This document shows positions 45,426 through 58,955 of a DNA stretch of 64,000 nt, in pieces. Where the stretch lies: the NCBI RefSeq assembly GCF_008728515.1, contig NC_044985.1, positions 83,243,392 through 83,307,391 on the forward strand. The letters run 5' to 3'. This stretch comes from Papio anubis. Lineage: Eukaryota; Chordata; Mammalia; Primates; Cercopithecidae. The position numbers were made by a program, and so were the translations under genes. Numbering within the stretch: the stretch's first letter is position 1; every line of letters begins with the position of its first letter. Below the pieces are notes generated by a model, which saw only the letters and a program-made list of their open reading frames with translations, was not told the origin of the DNA and searched no databases.

Positions 45426-46114
45426 ATAAATTCTTGTTGCTAAACAGAACAAATTTAGAGAATGATCAGGTACGTATTTGTATGGCTGTGAACCACTGGA
45501 CAGATTTCTTTGAAACCAACTGTTAATAATCCTAATCGGCTTCATCTGGGGATTGTAATATGGGTTTAGGATGTGTAGAGAATTTGTATCATCTCATCTT
45601 AGCTTCTGATGTGGGAAATGGCCCCAACAACTGGTGCTTTGTAGATTGGCCTGATAGCGGAGAGAGGCAGGGATTGGGTATTTAATTCCAAGGTCTATGG
45701 CCACCTCTGGGACTGCAGCCAGAAGGAAAGAAATGTGAGAAAAAAGGTTTAAAATGACACTAAGAATTCAAGTTGGCCTTGCCCCAAGCAGTCTTGGGAA
45801 AGCTCAGCCTGGGACCCTGCACCGGAGCGGGAAGAACGTGAGGCTCCTGCCTTGGCCTGTTCAGGGCAGCGGCTCTACCTACATTCAGACCCACCAGGTG
45901 TTTTGTCGTTGTAGTTACTTTGTTTTATTTTCCAAATCCCTGATTTTGTTCTACAAGTGTAGATATTTGAGATGAAGAAATGACTAGATGCTCAAGTTAT
46001 TAGCTACAACTTTTGGGGTACCCAATCTGATGTGCACAAGCAGGTTTCAAGTGGATGAATATTTTGGGCTTTTCCCTGACATGTGGTGTTTGCCTTCCTG
46101 CTTCTAATCTTAGT

Positions 46115-46940
46115 AGTACATTAATCAGCTATTGCTTCAATAATGCTACATAATAAACCTGTCCCAAAATTCATTGACTAGCCAGGCGCAGAGACTCACA
46201 CCTGTAATCCAAGCACTTTGGAAGGCTGAGGCAAGAGGATTGCATGAGTCCAGGAGTCTGAGTCCAGACCCTGCCTAGCCATTGGAGAGTTTCCACAGCC
46301 TGGGCAACATAGTGAGACGCCATCTCTGCAAAAAAATAAAAAATTAAAAGACTAGTTGGGCATGGTGGCATGTGCTGGTAGTCCCAGTTACTCAGGAGGT
46401 TAAGGCAGGAGGATCACTTGAACCCAGGAGGTTGAGGCTGCAGTGAGCTGTGATTGTGCCACTACACTCCAGCCTGGGTGACAGAGTAAGACCCCGTCTC
46501 AAAAAAAATTAATTAATTAAAAAATATTCATTGACTTAAAACAGCAAGCATTTATTTCTCACTAAGGTCTATAGCCAGCTGCAACTTGGCCAGACTAGGC
46601 TGAACTCCAGGCTCTGGGATCTGAGCTGCAGGTTTGGTATAGATCTGTTTCACATATCTTCTATCTTACTTGGATTAGTGACTACCCAGGAAATGCCCTT
46701 TTCATATAAAATGGAAATGGCATAGTCTTACAGCACTGGCCTAGAATGCAAACACTAACACTTCCACCCATATTCCATTGGCCAAAGCAAGTCAAGTGAC
46801 TAATCCCAACATCCATCAAGCAGTAAAATATGTTTCATTTCTAGTAGAAAGAACTTCAAAATCACAAGACAAAGGGAGTTGGTAAATAATTCTAACAGAG
46901 GGAAGGCATGACAAATTGGAACAATAATCTAATCTACCAC
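46115..46940. mobile_element. Old interspersed repeat interrupted by an Alu, family not resolved
   Basis: 'ttgcttcaataatgctacat' before the Alu and 'gacttaaaacagcaagcatt', 'tattccattggccaaagcaa' after it belong to one old repeat, of the same general form as 18236-18705. The Alu target-site duplication joins the two halves. Confidence 0.55.
46181..46525 (+). mobile_element. AluJ-like element carrying a 30-base-class foreign insert
   Basis: A two-arm Alu with target-site duplication ATTCATTGACT at 46169-46179 and 46526-46536. Within the left arm the usual junction 'gag(a)ccagcctgggcaac' is opened by extra sequence at about 46266-46297. The 34 bases 46265-46298 match 47726-47759 at 33 positions. 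The tail is AATT-rich. Confidence 0.93.
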
Positions 46941-47039
46941 ACATGTTTTATCAAAGGGAGCTTTCATTTTATATATCTAATTTTTCAACATCACTAATAA
47001 CTTTTACTTACACTGTGAAATCATGATAATTTAAATAAT

Positions 47040-47160
47040 CCATGTAGCTATTGAGCACTTGGAACATGGCTAGCTCAAACTGTGTTATAAGTTTAAAATG
47101 TGCACCAGATTTTGATGACTTTGTAAGAAAATATTGTAAACTATCTTTTAATAATAAAAA
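47040..47160. mobile_element. MER3-like hAT-Charlie fragment
   Basis: 'catgtagctattgagcactt' followed by 'ggaacatggctagctcaaac' and 'gcaccagattttgatgactt' is a piece of MER3. It is cut off where the L1 begins, so the L1 probably inserted into it. Confidence 0.65.
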
Positions 47161-48379
47161 TAGGGGAGGAAGTCATTGAAAGTGGATGGAGAGAGGACAG
47201 AGACCCTGGGCTGAAGGGAGAGGAAGCTGGGAACCCTGCATGGGGTTGCTGAGCACCAGGACTCATTCCTGGCCCCAAGCAGCTCCTGGGGAAGGGGTGA
47301 CTTTAATGAGTATAGAGTGACCCACTGTCACCACAGACATCCAGAATCTTAGCTCCAGGAGACCCCACCACCCCCACAGATATTTTAGCTGTCAGGTAGA
47401 GCTCCTTGGAGAGTTGGCAGGAACAGGACAACAGCCTGTGCAGAGTGCAGAAGGTTTTGTGCAGAAACGGCTGTATTGGAGCAAGGGCAGGGATGCCCAT
47501 CCCCAAGGCTCACCAGGCTCCTCTAGGTGGCTTTTGCCTTTGTTGACTGTCAGAACTGGACAGAACAGGGCTATCTTGCCCATGGGACCAAGCCAGTCTA
47601 ATCTGAGGACCCTCCTGTCTGCTGGCCTGTCCTGGGGTTCTGCCTGGCTGCACCTGCTTACAACACAGCCTCAGGTGCCTAACTGGGGCGCTTCCCAGCA
47701 GCCACTGCCATAGCTCCTTCACCAGCAGACCCTGCCTAGCCACTGGAGAGTTTCCACAGATAGGCCCCCCTCAGTAGGCACTCTCCCGCAGCTTCCCACA
47801 CCACTTTGCCAGGGCACACACATGCACATGCCACCACCTTGCCACTAGGGCAAGTGTGCATGGGCAGCCCCCACCACCCTGCCATTGTTGGCTCAAGCAT
47901 GCATACATGGACCCCACAGCAGCACCAGCCTGCTGGCACACATGCACGCAGACCCTGCTGTGCTGTTGCTCTGCTGCAGCCAGTGCACATGAACATGGAC
48001 CCTGCTGCCACCACCTTGATGAAGACTTTTTGTCAGCAACCTCCCTCCCCCTGCCATTGAAGTGTTGTTGCCGGCAGACTGGGGACACCTAGGCCCCTTC
48101 AACACAGCAGGGCCTTAACCTTCAGGGTCAGAGAAGAATGCCACGAGCCTGGTCCAATGCCCCAGGGTAGTATGCCCCAGGGTGAGAGCACACTTCTCAG
48201 GAGTGCTAAGCTGAGCCTTGGCCACCTGAAATTGTGCAGAAACAAAGCCAGTTAACTGAATCCAACTTATAACACCAACCCTCAAGGGCATCAAATAATA
48301 TAAAAGCAAAAAAAAAAAAAATCCATCCAAAGGACAACTTCAAAGATTAAAAGAACATCAGTTTACACAGATGAGAATG

Positions 48380-49664
<1,285 letters not shown>

Positions 49665-51038
49665 AAACACACTTAAGTACATAGAACATTGACACTATAA
49701 AGTAATTACACAATCAATTCTACATAACAACCAACTAACAACATGATGACAGGATCAAATAAGTACATATCAACATTAACCTTAAATGTACACAGCCTAA
49801 ATGTCCCAACTTAAAAGGCAAAGAGTGTCAAGTTGGATAAGAAGCAAGACCCAGCTGTATGCTGTCTTCATTAGGTGAATCTCACATTCAATGACACCCA
49901 AAGTCTCACAGTAAAGAGATGAAGAAAAATCTATCAAGCAAATGGAAAAAAAACAAAAGCAGGGGTTGCTATTCTTATTTTAGACAAAATAGACTTTAAA
50001 TCAACAATGATCAAAAAGGACAAAGGGCATTACATAGTGATAAAGGGTTCAATTCAACCAGAAAACTCAACTGTCCTAAATATATGTGCACCCAAAACTG
50101 CAGCACACAGATTCATAAAACAACTTCTTAGAGACCTATGAAGAGACTTAGATAACCACACAATAATAATGAGAAACTTCAACACCCTACCGATAGTATT
50201 GGACAGATCATTGAAGCAGAATACTAACAGAGCTATTCAGGACCTAAACTTGACATTTGACCAAATGGATCTAACAGACATCTACAGAACACTTCACCCA
50301 ACAACAACAGAATATAAATTCTTCTCAGCTGCACATGGCACATACTCTAAAATCGACCACACACTTGGCCGTAAAGCAATTCTCGACAATTTTTTAAAAA
50401 TGAAATCATACCAAGTATACTCTTGGACCACAGCACAATAAAAATATGTCAAGAGGATCTCTCAAAACCATACAATTATATGGACATTAAACAACCTGCT
50501 CCTGAATGACTTTTGGGTAAGCAGTAAAATTAAGGTAGAAATCAAGAAATTCTTTGTAACTAGTAAAAACAAAGATGCAACATACCAGAATCTCTGGGAC
50601 ACAGCTAAAGCAGTGTTGAGAAGGAAATTTATATTGCTAAATGCCCACATCAAAGAGTTAGAAAGATCTTAAATTAACAACCTAACATCATACCCAGAGG
50701 AATTAGAACAAGAACAACCAGTCCCAAAGCTAGCAGAAGAAAAAAAATAACCAAAATGAAAGCTGAACTGAACAAAATGGGGCAAGAAAAACCCACACGA
50801 AGGAGCAAAGGCAAAAATTGGTTCTTTGAAAGAATAAATGATATTGATAGACTGCTAGCTAGACAAAGAAAGAAAGAGACGATCCAAATAAACACAATGA
50901 GAAATGGCAAAGGGGATATTACCACTGACCTCACAGAAATAGGAAAAAACCCTCAGAGACTATTAAGAACACCTCTATGCACACAAACTAGAATACCTAG
51001 AAGAAATGGATATATTTCTGAAAACATACAATTTTTCA

Positions 51039-51530
<492 letters not shown>

Positions 51531-52949
51531 TCAAGGAGGAGGGACTCCTCCCTAACTCATTCTGTGAGGCAGCATCATTCTGATACCAAAACCTGGAAGA
51601 CATAATAAACAAAGAAAATTTCAGGCCAATATCCCTGATGAACATAGACACCAAAATCCTCAACAAAATGCTAGCAAACCAAATCCAGTAGCACATCAAA
51701 AAGCTAGTCCACCATGATCAAGTAGGCTTTATTTTTGGGATGCAAGGTTTGTTCAACATATTCAAATCAATAAATGTGATTCATCACAGAAACAGAACTA
51801 AAAACAAAAATCAAATGGTCATCTCAATAGATGCAGAAAAGGTTTTCAACAAAATTCAATATCTCTTCATGTTAAAAACCCTCAGCAAACTAGGCACTGA
51901 AGAAACATACCTCAAAATAATGAGAGCCACATGTGACAAACCCACAGTCAACACTGTACCGAATGAGCAAAAGCTGAAAGCATTCCTCTTTAGAACTAAG
52001 ACAAGACAAGGATGCCCTCTTTCACCACTCCTATTCAACATAGTACTGAAAGTCCTGGCCAGAGAAATCAGGCAAGAGACACAAATAAAAGGCATACAAA
52101 TAGGAAGAGGGAAAGTCAAACTCTCTCTCTTCATAGACAGTATGATTCTATATCTAGAAACGCCCATAGTCTCTGCCCAAAGACTCCTAGATCTTATACA
52201 CAATTTCAGCGAAGTTTCAGGATACAAAATCAATGTACTAAAATCAGTAGCATTGCTATATACCAATAATGTCCAAACTGAGAGCTAAGTCAAGAATATA
52301 ATCCCATTTACAATGGGACTTATACAAAAATAGGATTTATACAAAAAGAATAAAACACTTAGGAATACACCTAACGGGGAGATGAAAGATCTCTACATGG
52401 AGAATTACAAAACACTGCTCAAACAAATCAGAGACAACACAAACAAACAAACAAACAAAAAGCACTCCATGTTCATGGATAGGAAGAATGAATATTGTCA
52501 AAATGGCCATACTGCCAAAGCAATTTACAGATTCAATGCTATTCAATGCTATCAAACTGCCAACAACATTTTTCACAGAATTAGAAAAAACTATTCTAAA
52601 ATTCATATGGAATCAAACAAGAGCCCAAATAGACAAAGCGATTCTAAGCAAAAAGAACAAAAAAAGGGAAATAACATTACCCAACTTCAACCTATACTAC
52701 AAGGCTACAGTAACCAAAACAGCATGGTATTGAGACAAAAGCAGACACATAGAACAAGTTAAAAGACTCAGAAATAAAGCTGCACACCTACAACTATCTG
52801 ATCTTCGACAAATTAACAATAACAAGCAATGGGGAAAGGACTCCCTATTCAGTAAGTGGTGCTGGGATAACTGGCTAGCCAAATGCAGAAGATTGAAACT
52901 GGAACCCTTCCTTTCACCATATACAACTCAAGATGGATTAAAGACTTAA

Positions 52950-53238
52950 CCCTTTCTCATCTAGAAAAAAAAAGTCAGTTCGATTCCAGTGCTCATTTAA
53001 TTTTACATAAATACACTCTGAGGCTGAAGCAAATCTGACTGATTTTCAAAGTGAAAATAAAACATAAAAACTGTCCTTGGAGCTATTTCTAAACAGAACT
53101 AACATCAGAATCATGTGAATCATCAGAATTATCTATTTCAGAAAAATCAGATTCATCATATGAACCTTTGGCCAACAATTATTTGAGAATGATGTTAAAC
53201 TCATGCATAGGAATGCTACGTTTTCCAGCATTCCATCT
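52950..53238 (-). mobile_element. piggyBac-type transposon fragment (PGBD4/MER75-like) inside L1 ORF2
   Basis: L1 sequence stops at TTAA (52946-52949), the target site used by piggyBac transposons, and is followed at once by CCCTTTCTCATCTAG, the kind of C/T-rich end these elements carry. On the minus strand 53091-53238 reads as a protein segment resembling the N-terminus of PGBD4. The other end of the element is absent and L1 resumes at 53239, about 378 bases later than it left off. So insertion at TTAA was followed by a deletion that removed the far end and adjoining L1. Confidence 0.7.
53091..53238 (-). pseudogene. PGBD4-like transposase N-terminus, truncated
   Basis: Read on the minus strand, the codons give KRSIPM followed a few residues later by a stop, then LLAKGSYDESDFSEIDNSDD and a terminal stop at 53089-53091. 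From memory, human PGBD4 begins with KRSIPM and has LLA..SFDESDFSEIDDSD in the same spacing, so the match spans about 40 residues. The in-frame TAA (CAA to TAA) before LLA and the stop soon after the acidic run mean no product. The acidic, Ser/Asp-rich N-terminus is usual in this transposase family; the catalytic domain is not present. Confidence 0.65.
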
Positions 53239-53784
53239 AAAAATGCTCAACGTCGCTAATCATTAAAGAAATGCAAATCAAAACTACAAGGAGATACAAT
53301 CTTACACCAGTCAGAATGGCTGTTATTTGAAAGAAAAAAAAAAAAAAAAACATGCTGGCAAGGTTGCAGAGAAAATGGAATGCTTATAAACTGCTGGTAG
53401 GAATGTAAATTAGGTCAGCCACTATCAAAAGCAGTTTGGAGATTTTTCAAAGAACATAAAACAGAACTACCATTAGACCCAGCAATCCCATTATCAGAAT
53501 TAAAGGAATGTAAATTGTTCTACCATAAAGACACATGCACACATATGTTCATCATAGCACTGTTCACAATAGCAAAGACATGGAATCAACCTAGATGTCC
53601 ATCAACGGTGGACTGGATAAAGGAAATGTTGTATATATACACCGTGGAATACTATGCAGCCGTAAAAATATAAAATCATGTCCTTCGCAGCAACATGGTT
53701 GCAGCTGGAAGCCATTATCCTAAGCGAATTAATGCAGAAACAGAAAACCAAATAGTGCATGTTGTTACTTATAAGCGGGAGCTA

Positions 53785-54163
<379 letters not shown>

Positions 54164-54350
54164 CTACTCGAAGGTGGAGGTGAGAAGAGGGTGAGGATTG
54201 AACACTACTAAGTACTAGGTTTATTACCTTGGAGATGAAATAATCTCTACATCAAACCCCTGTGACATTCAATTTATCCACGTAACAAACCTGCACATGT
54301 ACCCTTGAACCTAAAATAAAAGTTGGAAAGAAAATAATAATAATAATATT

Positions 54351-54639
54351 TCCACCAAAGTCTTAAACCAGAATTTGAGTCAGCACATGGTAAGAAAGGT
54401 GGGAAAAAAGAAACCCCAGAAGACCCTCACCTCCCTATGCAACTCTTGCGACGTTTGTAGGCATAATTCGATTGTATTCTAAACCAGTGCCTAAGAATAA
54501 AAAATACCAGAGTGGCAGACCCTCAGTATACTCAGTAAATCGTCTCCCAAATGTGTATCTCAATTTTTGGTAAATGAATATTAGCAGGTCAACACAATCC
54601 TAATCTAAAAATATGGTTTCTTCTTCCATTCAACAAATA
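54351..54639. other. Intergenic DNA, nothing recognised
   Basis: Fewer than 300 bases of plain sequence between the L1 tail and the L2. Confidence 0.5.
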
Positions 54640-55084
54640 TTTATCAAGCTGCTTCTATGCATCAGTTATTCTTCTAGGTTCCAGAGATACAATGGTAAAT
54701 AGCACAGATCTGTGCCCTTGTGGTGTTTACAATAAACAAATGCATAAAAACATGTATAACATAATGGCAAGTAGTGATAAAAACACTGTAAAGAAAAATA
54801 AAACAGGCAATAGAACATAGCCAGGGAAGGTCTTTCTGAGGTGGCGACATTTAAGGAGAAAGTAAAATGAAGTGAGGACGGGAGCCCTGAAAAAGCATCA
54901 GCCATCGAAGAAATAGCAGATGGAATGACCCTGAGGTAAGAACAGCAAGAAAGCCAGTGTCAAATCCAGAAATTAAGGAGGGTGATTGAGTGGGAGATGG
55001 AAAGAAGCCAGATTATGTAAGGCCCTAGAGGCCTGGCAAGGGCTCTGGATTTTATTCTAAGAGTAATAGGAAGGTATTAGGACT
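54640..55084 (-). mobile_element. L2 LINE 3' end, antisense
   Basis: 'tctaggttccagagatacaa', 'gggaaggtctttctgaggtg', 'gattatgtaaggccctagag' and 'ctggattttattctaagagt' are the classical antisense L2 landmarks in order. Confidence 0.8.
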
Positions 55085-55402
55085 GTGCTGTCCAGTAAGG
55101 TAGCCACAGTCCATGTGGCTGTTGAGCACCTGAAAAATGGCTAAACTGAGATGTGCTGTAAGTAACAAATACATCCAAGATTTTGATGAGTCAGCATGAA
55201 AAGAGGAATGTTAGATACTTCAGTGATAATTTCGTTATATTGATTGACATTGAAATCGCATTTTAGATATATTTATTAGGTAAACTATATGGATCAAATT
55301 GTTTGATCCTGTTTCTCTTTACTTTTTGAAGCCATATGTCTGGTAGGAAGTTTAAAATTATGTTTGTGGCTCACATATTTCTACTGGACAGTACTGCATT
55401 AG
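55085..55402. mobile_element. MER3-like hAT-Charlie DNA transposon, near complete
   Basis: The ends 'gtgctgtccagtaaggtagc' and 'ctggacagtactgca' are inverted copies of each other, and the inside ('ttgagcacctgaaaaatggc', 'gagatgtgctgtaagtaaca') matches MER3. Non-autonomous element of about 318 bases. Confidence 0.8.
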
Positions 55403-55424
55403 AGGGTTTGAGCAAGAGGTGTGA

Positions 55425-55545
55425 AGGGTAAAAAATTGCCTACAGGGTACTATGTTGATTACCTGGGTGGCAAAATAATTTGTACATTGAACCCCCGCAA
55501 CTGGCAACTTACCCATGTAACAAACCTGCACATGTACCCCCTTAC
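55425..55545 (+). mobile_element. L1 3'-end fragment
   Basis: 'gggtactatgttgattacct' to 'catgtaacaaacctgcacat' and 'gtaccccctt' is a severely 5'-truncated L1 3' UTR of L1PB/L1MA type. Confidence 0.8.
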
Positions 55546-57080
55546 AAGTTATTATTGGGTGCATGGAGCTTATTAAATTATTTCTTTATTATTGTATGTA
55601 TTTAAATTTTTCTATAACACAAAGTTAAATTTTTCTATAGAATAAACCTTTTAAAAACATATAAAAATGGGCTAAAATGATAGAATTACCCTCCCCTTCC
55701 CATACCCGTTTTTAGGTGTGGATGAAGGTCTATGGGTAGGCTTTACTCTTCCCCTCTCCTAAGAACACTGCAGCCTGGATTCAGACATGGTCCTGAATCA
55801 GTCTTGATTTCAGAGGACTGTTTTTTTGACACCCCCTCAGAGGACAATTGAATCTTGCCTCTAGAATATAGCTCTTTCTGGAAATGGCCTTTTATATCCA
55901 GCGTTACCCAAATACTAAGAGGTCAGGAACTAAGGAATTCCATAACTGGGGTAATAGTTTCTGTGTCAGTGTGTATTTTCCCACACATTCTCCAAAAAAC
56001 AACCTAATAAAGAATAGCAATAACAAAAAAAGCAACATAAAAATCCGTACTTGGCATGAATAAAAGAGAGAGACAATCCAAATTTCCAATTACTGTAAGT
56101 TTAAAAGACAAAAACAAAAACCAAGGAGCATGAGATCCTAGCATACTACCCTACATGGTCCTGCTGCCCCAAGCCTTGGGGTTGGGGGTCGAGGGGCAAG
56201 TACTGTCCAAGGAAGACTGGGGGGAAGAGGGAAGAGAGGCAAAGGCCATAGAGTGATCTAAAATCACAGAAAGAGAAAGTCCTCCCTACATGCAAAAATG
56301 CTGAAAAGCGTTGTGGTTGATCCTAGTGAAATGAGAAGAGACTTGTAAGTGTGTGCAGGACTCGAGGTGGCATCTTGGAAAAGTAACTCTTCCAAAAAGA
56401 GCTGGGTAAATGGGAAGGGAAAAGCACCTTTAGAGAACTGTACGGTGCAGACAGAAAAGGCAAGAATGGGAAACTTAGGACCCTTAAAAACGAAAGAATG
56501 CACAGCTCTTCCTGCCGTCAGTGCCCCCACCCCCCTCCACAGCCAATCAGCAAAGAAAGCAGCCACACTTTGCTACACTGACAGCAGAGGGAGCTCTTGA
56601 ACTAGGAATCTTGTAAACCACCCCAGATTGTAAACCAACTCTATCCACAGACATAGAGACCCAAGCAATCTTTAAGCAAAATATATTATAAAACAAGGAT
56701 TGAAACAATTCTGCAGATGAAAATTTCTCCCCACTAACAGGACTGAGGTTCTGTGGAAGCCTTCATTCAGAAGTCAGGACCATTCTGCTAGGACACCTTG
56801 CTCAGATACATGTTAGCCTATGAGCTCATGGGGCCACAGAAACAACAAATGACAGCCCAGAGGCCACTCAGAAGGTCACACAAGGGAGATGGACATGGAT
56901 TGCTCTAGCAAAGGTGGTGAAAATAGGATTAAAGATATATTTTAAAGATGCACTAGACTCATTGATAGACTAGATATGTGGTAAGAGGGGGAAAGTAAGG
57001 AATATATCCTACAGTTTTGGTCTGGACAACTAAAAGAACATAAGTACTATGGGCTGAGATAGTACTGGAACCTAACCCCC
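55546..57080. other. Intergenic DNA, nothing recognised
   Basis: About 1.5 kb. A short CTCF-like string (CAGCAGAGGGAGC at 56582-56594) follows a CCAATCAG at 56543-56550. No gene is seen. Confidence 0.45.
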
Positions 57081-57138
57081 AGGAGGTGGTGAGTGTCAAG
57101 AATTTGGTCAGGAGGTGGTGAGTGTCAAGAATTTGGTC
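57081..57138 (+). repeat. 29-bp perfect tandem duplication
   Basis: Two identical head-to-tail copies (57081-57109, 57110-57138), each starting AGGAGGTGGTGAGTGTCAAG. Confidence 0.98.
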
Positions 57139-57179
57139 ATGTTAAGTTTCAGATAGCTTCTAAGTGTATCCCTATGAAT

Positions 57180-57460
57180 TCATCATTTTTATGCTATTGT
57201 AAATTATATTTTTCTTTAATTTCCATTTCTAATGTTTTAGTTCTAATGTTTTGAATTACACTTTATTTTTGTATACTGGTTTTGTATATTACAACCTTAC
57301 TACACTTAGTTCTAGTAAGTTTTTTATAAACACCTTAGGATTTTCTATGTAATCATCTGTAAATAAATTATATGTTGTCCTACCTAATCCATATGCTTTT
57401 AATTTCTTTTTCTTGCCTTACTGCTCTTGCTTCAATATTGAATTGTTTCATCTACAGAAT
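57180..57460 (-). mobile_element. L1M ORF2 fragment, antisense
   Basis: 'gtatactggttttgtatatt', 'acaccttaggattttctatg' and 'tttcttttt cttgccttactg' in order match antisense L1 reverse-transcriptase sequence. It probably once joined the L1M piece at 58956. Confidence 0.65.
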
Positions 57461-57469
57461 AGTTTCATT

Positions 57470-58950
57470 CTGTGTCAGTTTGGCTCCTCAAAGAAGCAGA
57501 TGCCAAGATGAGATTAGATGCACAAAAGATGTACTTGGGGATATGCCTGTGAAGGATAAAGGAGGAGGCAGTGGAGTAGTCAGCAGAGACTTCATATCTG
57601 TTGCAGGTTGGACAGCTATGAAAGGAGAGCAGGAAGTCCCACTGGCTAACCAGGTAGTATGAACCAAGCCTTCATTCTTGAGGGCTCTGGGCCCTTGCTA
57701 ACAATACCTGTCTTGTGCTAGGATTGATAACCATGTCCATTCACAGTTATAACAGAGGAAAGGAGGTTCTCAAGTGCATCATCTGATCTCCATGTTTTCT
57801 CTCCTGTCCCCATTTTATAAAGGCAGCCTTAAGTCTTCCTGCTGATTAGTGTCCGTTATCCCTGCCAAAAGAGTGATACCTCTTTTTTGCTGCTATTCCC
57901 TGAATACAGGAAGTCTAGAGTGTCCTGGGGACAACTGTTAAGTCTTAGTTTGATATGATCTTTGCTGTATCACCTGGTAATAATGCACCCTCTTTGGGTA
58001 ATAGAATCCTGAAGAACCCAAAGATGTAGGGATGGAAACTGCAAAATCCCAGTAGGTAAATTGGGTTGAACATTCAGAGATAGGAATAATTGGATTGGCC
58101 TTGGAAGTAGGAGGTTATGCTCATGAGACCATGCATAGCCTCCATCTCTGTCACCATGGGCACTCTGTTAATGCTCCAATTACGCCAGTTCAAGGTAGGC
58201 CTAATATTCAAAACTGCTTAAGGCCAACCGGTTAAGCCATTTTAGCTACTGATGGAGCCTTTTGATTAATGTATTATACAAAAACCTTCACACTTCATGT
58301 CTACTCCCATATGTTCATCCACATGCCTTTATCCTAAACCTCTTATTTTCCAAACTTTCCTTTTCAGGTCCCTGACCAGATGGCAAGGCCACTGGTTACT
58401 GTTTATGAATATGGATATGTTATCACTTTGGCCATGTCTCCTTCCATAAAGTGAATGGCCAGCTGCATGACTCACAGCTCTGTCCACTGAGGTTTCTTCT
58501 TTTCACTGACCTTTAAGACCACCCCTGAATGTGGCTACAATGCAGCTTTCAACCACGTTTAGTTGTTCCCCATAATTAGCTGACCCATCTGTAATCCACG
58601 CTCAGGCTTTTCCCTCCTTCAGCTGATTATATGCGACATCCCCCATAGGGCTATAGTTGCAAGCTGGGGAAGAAGCTGTGTGCTGGTTGACATAGGGATC
58701 TCGGCTATCTGCTCCTGGTCAGCTTATTTATGCCCTCTGGCCATATTTGAGCTTTCTCAGATATACTATTTTCATCTTATGATGAACTACTGCTGGGCAT
58801 GTCAGACGTTATCACTTACATATATCCCAGTTGATAATGGACACTTAGTTACTTAATGCCCCATGGTAAAGTGTTTCTGGCATGTTACTCGACTCCTAGA
58901 TTTAGAGACAAAACACTTGACCATGGGGCATAGCTTTGGAATGTCCTCCC
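57470..58950 (-). mobile_element. ERVL-class endogenous retrovirus remnant (pol region), antisense
   Basis: Read on the minus strand, about 58150-58670 follows the RNase H to integrase part of an ERVL-type pol in order, including an aspartate-containing 'acagatgggtcagctaatta' step. The left end, 57470-57660, resembles an LTR of the LTR16/ERVL type, which I hold less firmly. Stops and small indels are scattered throughout and no frame above about 100 codons remains. A dead fossil lying between two pieces of antisense L1M. Confidence 0.6.
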
Positions 58951-58955
58951 CACTC

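Noticed and set aside
47806..48092. Several His/Cys-rich frames on both strands
   Set aside because: They lie in the GC-rich L1 5' UTR and reflect CACATGCA/CCACCA-type repeats.
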